NCBI GenBank assembly: GCA_946480605.1
Contig: CAMLKW010000067.1
Span: forward strand, 1-18,521
Direction: 5' to 3'
Origin: an uncultured Roseateles sp.
GTDB taxonomy: Bacteria; Pseudomonadota; Gammaproteobacteria; Burkholderiales; Burkholderiaceae
Length of the DNA stretch: 18,521 nucleotides
This document shows positions 1 to 8,200 of this stretch, piece after piece; position 1 is the first letter of the stretch; each line of letters starts with the position of its first letter. Made by a program: the position numbers and the translations under genes. The notes below the pieces were generated by a model. It had not been told where the DNA came from. It made no database searches and was given only the letters and a program-made list of their open reading frames with translations.

Positions 1-565
1 AGCCCAGACCGACCGGCTTGGCATTCCAACGAGCGTCCGCATCGGCATTGCGCAACATCTGCTCGATGAACACCAAGCCCAACACGGCCAGAACCAGCGC
101 TGCCAACGCCTGTGGACGCGCGAGTGCACCGGGAGGGCGCCCCTCGGCCACCACGATCAATGCCAATTGCGTCAGCACCACGGCCGCCACGATCAGGCGC
201 GCCCACGCCAGCCCACCGCCCCGACTCCCCGCAGGCATCAGCATCAACAGGAAGCTGAACCACAGTCCAAACCGCAGCAGGTCCAGTGACGGCACCACCC
301 AGACCGGCAGGCGATCGGACCAATGCCGCTGCGCGTCCACCATGGTTGCGCCGGCCCAGCCGGCACTTGCCACCAACGCCGCAAGGAAAACCAGCGCCAG
401 CAACGTCACCGGCATGCGGCCGCGCAACAGCCGCTGGCAAAAATAGAGGCCGAACAACCCGTAGGCCACGCAGCAGATCAGACTGCTGACGTCACTCATG
501 GAGCCGGCAACCGTCAGCACCTCGGCGACCACGCCGGAGGTCGAGTCAAGGTTTGTCTGGGGCAT
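1..565 (-). CDS. prsK: PrsK-like PEP-CTERM system histidine kinase, N-terminal part (cut by the window edge)
   Basis: The reading frame is open from an ATG at 565 down to base 1, so only about 188 N-terminal residues are present and the kinase core lies outside the window. The visible part is a run of hydrophobic segments separated by short loops, followed by FIEQMLRNADADARWNAKP. That stretch resembles the end of the membrane region of PrsK, the sensor kinase of XrtA/PEP-CTERM exopolysaccharide loci. In that family PrsK works with the sigma-54 activator PrsR, which would be expected further left. Start choice is open: the ATG at 565 has a GGTGGA seven bases upstream, while an ATG at 499 (MSDVSSLICC) would put the start right before the first membrane helix, as in other PrsK proteins. 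The gene follows the sugar transferase with a 62-base gap, probably in one operon. Family assignment comes from recognition of the N-terminus and from context only. Confidence 0.72.
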   Translation of the reverse strand, partial: MPQTNLDSTSGVVAEVLTVAGSMSDVSSLICCVAYGLFGLYFCQRLLRGRMPVTLLALVFLAALVASAGWAGATMVDAQRHWSDRLPVWVVPSLDLLRFGLWFSFLLMLMPAGSRGGGLAWARLIVAAVVLTQLALIVVAEGRPPGALARPQALAALVLAVLGLVFIEQMLRNADADARWNAKPVGLG

Positions 566-627
566 GCGGGATTCCACCACGCGCGCTCAGACCCAGGCAT
601 CGGCGGGTACGCCGGGCGCAAGCGCGG

Positions 628-2007
628 TCAGCGGGCGCCCTTGCCGGTGAGGACCACAGCAACCGTTTCCAGCATGATCAGCAGATCAAGGAACAGCGAG
701 TGGTTCTTGACGTAGTACAGGTCGTACTGCAGTTTCTCGACCGAATCCTCGATCGTCGAACCATACTCGTAGCGCACCTGCGCCCAGCCGGTCACGCCGG
801 GCTTCACGCTGTGGCGAACGGCGTAGTAAGGAATCTTGCTGACCAGCTCGTCGACGAAGAACTGGCGCTCCGGACGCGGGCCGACCATGCTCATCTCGCC
901 CCACAACACATTGAACAACTGCGGCAGTTCATCAATGCGAACCTTGCGGATGAAGCGGCCCACCCGAGTCACGCGGTCATCGTTCTTGGTAGCCCAGCGC
1001 GGCTTACCGTCCTTCTCGGCATCGATGCGCATGCTGCGGAACTTGATGACCTTGAAGGGCACGCCGTTGAGGCCGACACGCTCCTGGCGGTACAGCACCG
1101 GCCCACGGGACTCAATGCGGATGGCCAACGCCGTGATCAGCATGACGGGCCACGACACGGCAAGAATCAAGGTGGCGAACACCAGATCGCACACCCGCTT
1201 GATCGCGGCCCGGAACATACCCTGGCTGAAGCCGTCGCCGAACACCAGCCAGCCGGCATTGACGTGCTTGATGTTGATCTGCGCCAGCGTCTTCTCGAAG
1301 TGCGTCGCGATGTCGACTACGCGCACGCCAGAGAGTTTGCAGTCCAGCAACTGTCGCAGCGGCATGCTGCCGCCGCGACGCTCACTCAGCGCCACGACGA
1401 TCTCATCGACGTTGAGCTTCAGCGCGGCCTCGGTGAGGTTGGCGCCATCATTGATGATCTCGCCGCCCGGCACCTCATGCTGCTCCTCGTTGGGACCCGC
1501 GTAGTAACCAACGATCTGTGCATGCGGATCCGACGCGCGCAGGGTGTTGCCGACAGCGCGTGCGGCCGGGCCGGTACCGAAGATCAGGATGCGACTTCGC
1601 ATGCGGGCCTGAGCACCCGAATGAGCGGCATACACGCGATGGATCATGACGGCGGCCACGGCAGCCATTGCGACCAGGGTCAGCAGGTCGCGACTGGTAT
1701 CGGACGGCACCAAGCTGAAGATGACATAGGCCAACGGCAGGCCGAACAGCAGGCCGAACAAGGCCCGGGCGCAGGATTCCGTGATCGAGCGGTTGTGCAC
1801 ATGCTGATAGAAGCCGGTCGCCGAATTGATCACAAACATGCAACCGGCCAGCGACAGGCCATGCGACGCCGCGAAGGGCAGCACCGTCTGGGCGGACTCC
1901 CCCTGACTCAACACGACCGCAATGACTGCGAAGACGATCAGCCCCAGGTCGAAGAAGACCTGCAGCAGCGTTTGCTTGTGCAGGTAGTGGTTGAATATTC
2001 GAATCAT
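628..2007 (-). CDS. XrtA/PEP-CTERM-type polyprenyl-phosphate sugar-1-phosphate transferase
   Basis: This 459-residue membrane enzyme belongs to the bacterial sugar transferase family, which moves a sugar-1-phosphate from a nucleotide sugar onto undecaprenyl phosphate and so starts exopolysaccharide repeat-unit assembly on the cytoplasmic face. Residues 1-125 hold four hydrophobic segments. Residues 138-150 (ILIFGTGPAA) start a Rossmann-like region. The catalytic domain (about 265-459) opens with a membrane re-entrant segment and carries KFRSM (322-326), RIDELPQ (357-363), GEMSMVGPRPE (370-380) and PGVTGWAQV (403-411), all hallmarks of the family. The overall form (N-terminal membrane block, CoA-binding-like domain, transferase domain) and the PrsK-like neighbour point to the TIGR03013-type PEP-CTERM-associated subfamily. 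The ATG at 2007 has GGGGAAG (2011-2017) just upstream. Sugar specificity cannot be inferred. Confidence 0.92.
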   Translation of the reverse strand: MIRIFNHYLHKQTLLQVFFDLGLIVFAVIAVVLSQGESAQTVLPFAASHGLSLAGCMFVINSATGFYQHVHNRSITESCARALFGLLFGLPLAYVIFSLVPSDTSRDLLTLVAMAAVAAVMIHRVYAAHSGAQARMRSRILIFGTGPAARAVGNTLRASDPHAQIVGYYAGPNEEQHEVPGGEIINDGANLTEAALKLNVDEIVVALSERRGGSMPLRQLLDCKLSGVRVVDIATHFEKTLAQINIKHVNAGWLVFGDGFSQGMFRAAIKRVCDLVFATLILAVSWPVMLITALAIRIESRGPVLYRQERVGLNGVPFKVIKFRSMRIDAEKDGKPRWATKNDDRVTRVGRFIRKVRIDELPQLFNVLWGEMSMVGPRPERQFFVDELVSKIPYYAVRHSVKPGVTGWAQVRYEYGSTIEDSVEKLQYDLYYVKNHSLFLDLLIMLETVAVVLTGKGAR

Positions 2008-2657
2008 TCGCTTCCCCGATCACTCTTGCTTGGCGTTTTTCATCTGCATTTCGATCAACGAAACTCGAATCAATATCGATATTCCATTCATCCCGCAGCC
2101 AAAGCCGCCATTCGCATCACCTGTCCACCGCTCCGCTCTGCCACTCGGAACCCCATCGGAGACAGTGACGGCTTCCGGGCACCCTCGGCTTGACGCCGCG
2201 ACGAACACCGGTCACCCGTCCTGGATCGCGCCGGCATCATGCCTCCCGCTCCAGGGCTTGAAAGCCCCCCGTTTAGAGGGTGCATGCCCCTTGAATCCGC
2301 CTCTCACGACAGCGCCACCGAAGCGATTGCGATGGTCGTATTCACAACGGGCGGCAGTAGACCCGAAAGCCGGCAACAGCACCATGACAGCAACTGAGCT
2401 GCCGCGCGCAAAGCGTGCGAAACGCCACGGCCGCTCATTTGAATTTCAGCGAAGGCTGTTTTCAAGCAGCCCCAACCAACACCTCTTCGGAGCAGCAAAT
2501 ATTCCAGGATCAAATCGACGCGCCGACCCGAACCCAGACGAGAAATGACATGTCGCAATTCACATGCTTTTGTCGTCTAACTATTTGTTTGATTCAAATG
2601 TCAGGGTCAGAAATGCAAAACGCCCGCCAGAGGCGGGCGTCCACATAGCAGTTGCGA
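2008..2657. other. 650-bp intergenic region upstream of the sugar transferase
   Basis: No convincing gene is present; the short open frames on both strands have no recognisable product or good ribosome site. The part nearest the transferase (about 2040-2090) and the part at 2430-2615 are clearly more A/T-rich than the coding DNA around them, as expected for promoter or leader DNA. A small inverted repeat, GGGCTT-GA-AAGCCC, lies at 2254-2267, and a self-complementary ATATCGATAT at 2073-2082. The far end holds the terminator of the binding-protein gene. The region must hold the promoter of the transferase gene, since the upstream gene is terminated, but I cannot place its -10/-35 or -24/-12 elements with confidence. 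Confidence 0.6.
2614..2640 (-). terminator. Rho-independent terminator of the binding-protein gene
   Basis: A perfect nine-base inverted repeat, ACGCCCGCC (2620-2628) and GGCGGGCGT (2632-2640), has a three-base loop. On the minus strand the stem is followed by TTTTGCATTT. It sits 18 bases beyond the stop codon of the minus-strand binding-protein gene, so it insulates that gene from the exopolysaccharide genes downstream. Confidence 0.9.
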
Positions 2658-3797
2658 TCAGCGCACGACCGAGATCTGCTCCTTCTTCTCACCCTTGTAC
2701 GTGTACAGGGTCAGCGCACCGTTCTTGATGTCACCCTTCTCGTCGAAGGCGATGGTGCCGGTCACGCCCTTGTAGTCCGCCGTCTTGGCCAGCACCGGCA
2801 GGTACTTGGCCGGATCGGCCGAGCCTGCCTTGACCATGGCGGCGACCAGCACGTTGACCGCGTCATAGACGTAGGGGGCGTAGATCTGGACATCGGTGTT
2901 GAACTTGGCCTTGAACTTGGCGCGGAAGTCATCCATGCCCTTCTTGGCCTGGCCTTCGACGCCGCCCGCCTCAGCGCACACCACTTGGCCATCGGCCATG
3001 GTGCCGGCGGCCAGCTTAGGCAGTTCACCCGTGCAGATGCCGTCGCCGCCCAGGAACTTGGCACTGATGCCCAGTTGCTTCATCTGACGCAGCATGGGGC
3101 CGGCAACAGCGTCCATGCCGCCGAAGAACACCACGTCGGGCTTCTTGCCCTTCAAGGAGGTCAGGATAGCGGTGAAGTCTGTGGCCTTGTCGTTCGTGAA
3201 CTCGCGGCCGATGACCTTGCCGCCAGCGCCCTTGACGCCCTTCTCGAACTCGTCGGCAACGCCTTGGCCGTAGGCTGTGCGGTCGTCGATGACGGCGATG
3301 GACTTGCCCTTCAGGTCCTTGGCGGCGTAGCGGCCCAGCGTACCGCCCAGGTGCACGTCGTCGGCAACGACGCGGAAGGTGGTCTTGTAGCCATTGCGCG
3401 TGAACTTGGGGTTGGTGGCCGACGGCGAAATCTGCGGAATGCCCGCATCGCTGTAGACCTTGGAAGCCGGGATGGAGGTGCCCGAATTCAGATGGCCCAC
3501 CACACCGTTGACCTTGGCGTCGACCAGCTTCTGCGCCGCGGCCGTGCCCTGCTTCGGGTCGCCGGCGTCATCTTCGGCCAGAAGCTCCAGCTTGACCTTC
3601 TTGCCACCGATGGTGACGCCCTTGGCGTTCAACTCCTCGATGGCCATGCGAGCGCCCATCTCATTGTCCTTGCCCAGGTGGGCGATCTGGCCGCTGGTCG
3701 GGCCGACATGGCCGATCTTGACGACCTCCTGCGACATCGCCGTGCCACAGAGCAGAGCAGCCACTGCACCCACTACCACATTCAACTTGACTTGCAT
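2658..3797 (-). CDS. Branched-chain amino acid-type ABC transporter substrate-binding protein
   Basis: The 379-residue product is a periplasmic type 1 solute-binding protein of the LivJ/LivK family, which captures a ligand and delivers it to a LivHMGF permease. Residues 1-22 form a Sec signal peptide (hydrophobic AVAALLCGTA, cleavage near MS-QE). The mature protein starts VVKIGHVGPTSG and continues with GKDNEMGARMAIEELN, the classic opening of the family; the ligand-loop sequences SATNP and IDDRTAYGQ follow, and the length is normal. The ATG at 3797 is chosen because GGAG (3805-3808) lies seven bases upstream and the signal peptide begins there; the frame stays open to 4061 but that extension overlaps holC and has no signal-like sequence. 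No permease or ATPase genes accompany it here, so the transporter partner must be elsewhere. The ligand could be branched-chain amino acids, amides, urea or aromatic acids. Confidence 0.93.
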   Translation of the reverse strand: MQVKLNVVVGAVAALLCGTAMSQEVVKIGHVGPTSGQIAHLGKDNEMGARMAIEELNAKGVTIGGKKVKLELLAEDDAGDPKQGTAAAQKLVDAKVNGVVGHLNSGTSIPASKVYSDAGIPQISPSATNPKFTRNGYKTTFRVVADDVHLGGTLGRYAAKDLKGKSIAVIDDRTAYGQGVADEFEKGVKGAGGKVIGREFTNDKATDFTAILTSLKGKKPDVVFFGGMDAVAGPMLRQMKQLGISAKFLGGDGICTGELPKLAAGTMADGQVVCAEAGGVEGQAKKGMDDFRAKFKAKFNTDVQIYAPYVYDAVNVLVAAMVKAGSADPAKYLPVLAKTADYKGVTGTIAFDEKGDIKNGALTLYTYKGEKKEQISVVR

Positions 3798-3915
3798 GGA
3801 TGAACTCCGGTTTGGAAGAGAGTAAAGACAAACAACTGTTGATGTTTTCAACCGAAGGAACATACCCCAATTCCGGGGGGCCGACTCATTCGGGAAAGCG
3901 TGGACGCGGATGCTG

Positions 3916-4338
3916 TCAACCGGCGGCGGTGAAGTGATCCAGCGTGGCACCGGACCGCTTGTAGGCACGATAGCGCGCGCGGCCCGCCTGCGCGTCCTCG
4001 GGCGACTGGCCCACCACTTCCAGCACGCGCTCGAACTCGAACGCAGCACTGGGCAGCGCATCGCCCAGGTTCAGCAGCAGGGCGCGATGCGGCAGGCGCG
4101 CCACATCTTGCACCAACAACACTTCGCCAGGCACAGGCTGCGTCGCGCCGTCCCAACGCCGGTGCGGGATGAACTCGCTGGCGTCGAAGCTCCACAGCAG
4201 CGCGTCGAGCGCCCCACCCTGTCGGGGCGTCACGCAGATCCCGAGCGGCTTGCCCGAGGCCAGTGCGCGCCGCACCAGCCTGCAGGCAAAACGCAACGGA
4301 TCGGCCGCGTCGCTGTAGAAGCTGACCTGCTGCGTCAT
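3916..4338 (-). CDS. holC: DNA polymerase III subunit chi
   Basis: The product is 140 residues long, the usual size for chi, the clamp-loader accessory subunit that binds psi (HolD) and the single-strand binding protein SSB during replication. The start MTQQVSFYSD, the segment RLVRRALASGKPLGI and the run LGDALPSAAFEFERVLEVV match the HolC family pattern. It lies 68 bases downstream of pepA on the same strand, reproducing the widespread pepA-holC pairing, which strengthens the call. The ATG at 4338 is chosen because the family-like sequence starts there; the same frame is open further upstream only inside pepA antisense-like sequence. The 118-base gap to the next gene holds no clear terminator. 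Confidence 0.93.
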   Translation of the reverse strand: MTQQVSFYSDAADPLRFACRLVRRALASGKPLGICVTPRQGGALDALLWSFDASEFIPHRRWDGATQPVPGEVLLVQDVARLPHRALLLNLGDALPSAAFEFERVLEVVGQSPEDAQAGRARYRAYKRSGATLDHFTAAG

Positions 4339-4406
4339 TGCAGCACCTCGGTCGCCGGATACGACGACCGATCCCCCGAGAGGGCGACCCAGCGCGCGCC
4401 CCGCAT

Positions 4407-5870
4407 TTACTTCGCGTGCCTGAGCACGAAGTGCGTCAGCAGCCCCACCGGACGACCGGTCGCGCCCTTGGCGGCACCGCCCTTCCAGGCCGTGCCGGCG
4501 ATGTCCAGGTGCCCCCAGCGGTACTTGCCGGCAAAGCGCTGCAGGAACTTGGCCGCCGTGATCGAGCCGCCCGCGCGGCCGGCGATGTTGGGCACGTCGG
4601 CGAAGTTGCTCTTCAGTCCCTCGGCGTACTCGTCGTCCAGCGGCATGCGCCAGCACGGGTCCAGCGCCGCATCGCCCGCGGCCGTCAGCGCGGCGGCGAG
4701 TTCATCGTCGCTGGCATACATGCCGCTGCGAACGCCGCCCAGCGCGATGACGCAGGCGCCGGTCAGCGTGGCCACGTCGACCACGACGGCGGGCTTGAAG
4801 CGCTCCGCGTAGGTCAGCGCGTCGCAAAGAATCAGCCGGCCTTCGGCATCGGTGTTCAGGATCTCTATGGTCTGGCCGGACATGGACGTAACCACGTCGC
4901 CCGGCTTGATGGCGCGGCCACTGGGCATGTTCTCGCAGGCCGCCACGATCATCACCAGGTTGAGCTTGGGCTTCAGTTCCGCCACCGCGCGCAGCGTGCC
5001 GATGACGCTGGCCGCGCCGCCCATGTCGAACTTCATCTCGTCCATCTCGGCGCCCGGCTTCAGCGAGATGCCGCCGGTGTCGAAGGTGATGCCCTTGCCG
5101 ACCAGCACCACCGGCGCCACCGTCTTGGCCGCGCCTTCGTAGCGGGCGACGATGAAGCGCAGCGGCTCGTCGGAGCCTTGCGCCACGGCCAGGAAGCTGC
5201 CCATGCCCAGCTTCTCGACGGCCTTGCGGTCCATCACCTCGACCTTGAGGCCATGGCTCTTGCCCAGGGCCTGCACGACCTGGCCGAGATAGGTTGGCGT
5301 CGCATGGTTGCCGGGCCGGTTGGCGCACTCGCGGGCCAACTCGATGCCCGCGGCAATGGCCTCGCCGCGCACCAGCCCTGCCTTGGCGGCCTTCAGCCCG
5401 GCCTTGCCGACAAGCAGGGCCAGCTTCGTCAGTTTGGGCGCCGCCGGGGCGCTGGGCTTGGTATGACGGTAGACGTAGACCGCGTCGGTCGCGGCGACGG
5501 CGGTCTGCTCGGACAGGGCCTCGGTCAGCTGGGCATCGAAGCCCACGAACACGACGGCCGCGCTGGCGACGCCGCGGGACCTGACCTGGGCCAGGCCGGC
5601 CGCCAGCGCCGCACGGGCAGCGGCCAGCGTCGTCTTGCCGCTGGCCGCCAGCACCAGGCGCGCCGCCTTGATGCCATCGGCCTGCGTCAGCGTGAGCGCC
5701 TGGCCGGCCTTGAGCGCGAAGTCACCGAGCTTGATCGCAGCCTGAGCCTGTTTGGCGACGGCGGCGTCAAGACCTTGCGGCAGCGAGTCGCCGCCGAGCA
5801 CCACGATGAGAGCGTCCGCACCCACGGTGGCGAGGGCATCCAGCTCTGTGGTTTGAACCTTGAAGTCCAT
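4407..5870 (-). CDS. pepA: Leucyl aminopeptidase (M17 family)
   Basis: This 487-residue cytosolic M17 metallopeptidase removes N-terminal residues from peptides; in Escherichia coli the same protein also binds DNA. The C-terminal catalytic domain is complete: VGKGITFDTGG places the metal and catalytic residues K259 and D264, K271 follows in SLKPG, D282 lies in KFDMGG, and NTDAEGRL (339-346) supplies D341, E343 and the catalytic R345. Length and domain order are normal. The ATG at 5870 (MDFKVQTTEL) fits the family, but no Shine-Dalgarno sequence precedes it. It is divergent from lptF with only 30 bases between the two start codons, and is followed by holC. Both arrangements are conserved in many Proteobacteria. 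Confidence 0.97.
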   Translation of the reverse strand: MDFKVQTTELDALATVGADALIVVLGGDSLPQGLDAAVAKQAQAAIKLGDFALKAGQALTLTQADGIKAARLVLAASGKTTLAAARAALAAGLAQVRSRGVASAAVVFVGFDAQLTEALSEQTAVAATDAVYVYRHTKPSAPAAPKLTKLALLVGKAGLKAAKAGLVRGEAIAAGIELARECANRPGNHATPTYLGQVVQALGKSHGLKVEVMDRKAVEKLGMGSFLAVAQGSDEPLRFIVARYEGAAKTVAPVVLVGKGITFDTGGISLKPGAEMDEMKFDMGGAASVIGTLRAVAELKPKLNLVMIVAACENMPSGRAIKPGDVVTSMSGQTIEILNTDAEGRLILCDALTYAERFKPAVVVDVATLTGACVIALGGVRSGMYASDDELAAALTAAGDAALDPCWRMPLDDEYAEGLKSNFADVPNIAGRAGGSITAAKFLQRFAGKYRWGHLDIAGTAWKGGAAKGATGRPVGLLTHFVLRHAK

Positions 5871-5900
5871 AATGACTGAAAGTAGATAGAAGTGCGTTTG

Positions 5901-7001
5901 ATGTTATTCGATTCATCCACGCGATCAGAGCTGGCCAAGAGCTTCGGCGTCACGCTGGTGGTCATCCTGACCGTCATGCTGACCTACGCACTGATCCGCA
6001 TGCTGGGCCAGGCCGCCGGCGGCAACATCGCCCCGCAGGACGCCGTGCTGCTGATGGGCTACATGACCATCTCTCACCTGGCGACCATGCTGATCCTGTC
6101 GCTGTTCGTCGCCGTGGTCGTCACGCTGGGGCGGCTCTACCGCGAGTCGGAGATGACCATCTGGTTCGCCAGCGGCATCCCGCTGTCGCGCTTCGTACGC
6201 CCCGTGCTGCGCACCGGCTGGCCCATCCTGCTGGCCATCGTCGTGCTGCAACTGGTGGTGTGGCCCTGGGGCAACCAGAACAGCGCCGAGCTGCGCGACC
6301 GCTACCAGAAGCGCAGCGACCTGTCGCGCGTGGCGCCGGGCCAGTTCCAGACCTCGCGCGACGGCAGCCGGGTCTTCTTCATCGAGCGCGACGGCAACGA
6401 CCCGGCCACCGGCCGCAACGTCTTCATCCTCGGCAGCGAGCACGAGCGCGAGTCCGTCACCACCGCCTCGCGCGGCCGGCTGCAGATGGAGGGCGACGAC
6501 CGCTACCTGGTGTTGGACCACGGCCAGCGCAACGAGACCAACACCAAGAGCGGCGAGAAAAGCCTGGCGCGCTTCGAGCAGTACAAGGTGATGACCGACA
6601 CCCAGGTGCTGTCCAGCGCCAGCCAGCTGCCGCCCAAGGCGCTACCCACGCTGGACCTGCTGCGCAACCCCTCGCCCAAGAACCATGGCGAACTGGCCTG
6701 GCGCTTCGGCATGATCCTGGGCGGCATCAACATGGCGCTGCTGGGCGTGGGGCTGTCGGCCTCCAACCCTCGCCGCGCCAACAACTGGAACCTGCTGTTC
6801 GCACTGCTGGGCTTCGTCATCTACTTCAACCTGATCAACCTGTCGCAGTCCTGGGTCGGCAACGGGCGCATCTCGCTGCCACGTGCACTCGTGACGCTGC
6901 ACGGCGGCGCGCTGCTGCTTTCGCTGGCCCTGATCTGGCTGCGCGACAACGCCAACCGCTTCTGCCTGCGCCGCCGCGTGCCGGCGGGAGTGCCGGCATG
7001 A
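5901..7001 (+). CDS. lptF: LPS export ABC transporter permease LptF
   Basis: LptF is one of two inner-membrane permease subunits of the LptB2FG complex, which extracts lipopolysaccharide from the inner membrane and passes it to LptC and the LptA bridge. The 366-residue product has three N-terminal membrane helices (about 12-33, 55-79, 103-122), a periplasmic beta-jellyroll domain (about 125-260) and three C-terminal helices, the family arrangement. GQAAGG, GRLYRESEM and WPWGN are typical of betaproteobacterial LptF. I chose the ATG at 5901 (MLFDSSTRSEL) because relatives begin at that point; a GTG nine bases earlier (5892) is possible, and neither has a strong ribosome site. The stop overlaps the lptG start (ATGA), so the pair is translationally coupled. 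Confidence 0.96.
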   Translation: MLFDSSTRSELAKSFGVTLVVILTVMLTYALIRMLGQAAGGNIAPQDAVLLMGYMTISHLATMLILSLFVAVVVTLGRLYRESEMTIWFASGIPLSRFVRPVLRTGWPILLAIVVLQLVVWPWGNQNSAELRDRYQKRSDLSRVAPGQFQTSRDGSRVFFIERDGNDPATGRNVFILGSEHERESVTTASRGRLQMEGDDRYLVLDHGQRNETNTKSGEKSLARFEQYKVMTDTQVLSSASQLPPKALPTLDLLRNPSPKNHGELAWRFGMILGGINMALLGVGLSASNPRRANNWNLLFALLGFVIYFNLINLSQSWVGNGRISLPRALVTLHGGALLLSLALIWLRDNANRFCLRRRVPAGVPA

Positions 7002-8119
7002 AAACAGTACGCCGCCTGCTCTACAAGGACATCGTCGGCTCCGTGCTGATGGTGGCGCTGGCCTTCTTGTCGCTGTTCTTCTTCATCGACTTCGTCGACG
7101 AACTGGAGCGCATGGCCCGCCTCGGCGCCGGCGCTGGCAGCGCGGTGCTGCTGGCGCTGATGGAACTGCCCGGGCATGTCTATGAACTGCTGCCCATCGC
7201 CGTGCTGATCGGCTCCATCCTGGCGCTGGCGCGGCTGGCGCAGAGCAGCGAGTTCACCATCCTGCGCACCGGCGGCCTGGGGCCGGCCCGCGCGCTGGGC
7301 CTGCTGGCCAGCCTGGCCGCCGTGTTCGCGGTGCTGACCTTCACCATCGGCGACTATGTCGCGCCCTACTTCGAACGCGAGCGCGACACGCTGAGCGCCA
7401 GCTTCGGCCGCGACCCCGGCGCCGGCAAGCGGGGCGCCTGGCTGAAGGACCACCTGAAGGTCGACGGCGAGGACCGCAGCTACTCGGTCAAGGTCGGCCG
7501 CGTGGGCAGCGGGGGCGAGCTGGAAGACGTGCAGATCTACGAGTTCGACGCCCAGGGCCGGTTGATGTCGCGCACGCAGGCCGGCAAGGCGGACGTCGAT
7601 GGCCAGGGCGTCTGGCATCTGCAGCAGATCAAGCGCATGGTCTGGAACCCGGGCACGGCCAGCGGCAGCGTAGGCAACGTGGTCATCAGCGAACAGCAGT
7701 TCGACAAGCTGGCCTGGCGGAGCTCGCTGCACGCCGGCGTCATCGCCGCGGCCGTGCTGCCGGCCATGTCCATGTCCACGCTGGAGCTGTACCGCTACAC
7801 CGAACACCTGTCGGCACAGGAACAATCGGCCCAGGCCCACAACATCCAGTTCTGGCGCAAGGCCTTCTACCCGTTCGCCTGCTTCGTCATGGTGGCGTTG
7901 GCCCTGCCCTTCGCCTACCTGCACGGCCGCTCGGGCGGTATCAGCCTCAAGGTGTTCGGCGGCATCATGCTGGGCATCAGCTTCGTGCTGCTGAACAACG
8001 TGGCCGGCCACCTGGGCCTGTTGAAGAACTGGACGCCCTGGGCCGTGGCCGCCACGCCCAGCCTGATCTACCTGGGCCTGTCGATGGCGGCCTTCACCTG
8101 GCTGGTCCGTTACCGCTGA
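6998..8119 (+). CDS. lptG: LPS export ABC transporter permease LptG
   Basis: The 373-residue product is the second permease of the LptB2FG lipopolysaccharide exporter. It starts MKTVRRLLYKDI, followed by a long hydrophobic segment with FFFIDFVDEL. Two more N-terminal helices follow (ELLPIAVLIGSILALARLA and a segment ending TIGDYV). The periplasmic domain (about 130-275) contains AWLKD, typical of LptG, and three helices close the protein (AFYPFACFVMVALALPFAYL and two more). SSEFTILRTGG (residues about 82-92) is the coupling-helix region facing LptB. The start overlaps the lptF stop by four bases. A GC-rich repeat begins eight bases after the stop. Confidence 0.96.
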   Translation: MKTVRRLLYKDIVGSVLMVALAFLSLFFFIDFVDELERMARLGAGAGSAVLLALMELPGHVYELLPIAVLIGSILALARLAQSSEFTILRTGGLGPARALGLLASLAAVFAVLTFTIGDYVAPYFERERDTLSASFGRDPGAGKRGAWLKDHLKVDGEDRSYSVKVGRVGSGGELEDVQIYEFDAQGRLMSRTQAGKADVDGQGVWHLQQIKRMVWNPGTASGSVGNVVISEQQFDKLAWRSSLHAGVIAAAVLPAMSMSTLELYRYTEHLSAQEQSAQAHNIQFWRKAFYPFACFVMVALALPFAYLHGRSGGISLKVFGGIMLGISFVLLNNVAGHLGLLKNWTPWAVAATPSLIYLGLSMAAFTWLVRYR

Positions 8120-8126
8120 AGACATG

Positions 8127-8188
8127 ATGCCCCCACGCTCACTTCGTTCACTGCCCCCCGCGGGGGCGCCAGCGTCCTTCGGGCGGCC
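8127..8188. repeat. GC-rich palindromic intergenic repeat (REP-like)
   Basis: The segment has the modular look of a repeat found between genes in Comamonadaceae and relatives: a CCCCCACGCT block, ACTTCGTTCACTG, the palindrome CCCCGCGGGG inside GCCCCCCGCGGGGGC (8153-8167), then GTCCTTCGGGCGGCC. It fills nearly all the space between lptG and the next gene, and can fold into at least one very stable hairpin. Family membership rests on recall of similar sequences, since only one copy is present in the window. It may also act as a transcription terminator or mRNA stabiliser for lptFG. Confidence 0.6.
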
Positions 8189-8200
8189 ATGCGGACGCTG

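Noticed and set aside
2093..2111. Sigma-54-like promoter on the minus strand upstream of the transferase
   Set aside because: TGG and TGC elements are present, but the GG-to-GC spacing is 11 bases where sigma-54 needs 10, so it is not supported.
553..2193. Long plus-strand open frame (546 codons)
   Set aside because: It lies antisense to the sugar transferase, has His/Gln/Arg-rich low-complexity sequence, and matches no family; the minus-strand protein has clear motifs.
2100..2290. Riboswitch-like leader, for example for cyclic di-GMP, before the transferase
   Set aside because: Short inverted repeats and G-rich blocks are present, but the conserved core sequences of the known classes were not found.
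2304..2558. Possible small minus-strand gene (84 codons) in the 650-bp gap
   Set aside because: There is no ribosome site, no recognisable product and no coding-like codon bias; the region is better explained as regulatory DNA.
2652..3803. Long plus-strand open frame (383 codons)
   Set aside because: It is the antisense shadow of the binding-protein gene, which has a signal peptide, ribosome site and terminator.
4338..5879. Long plus-strand open frame (513 codons)
   Set aside because: It is antisense to pepA and rich in His, Gln, Gly and Arg, typical of a high-GC shadow frame.
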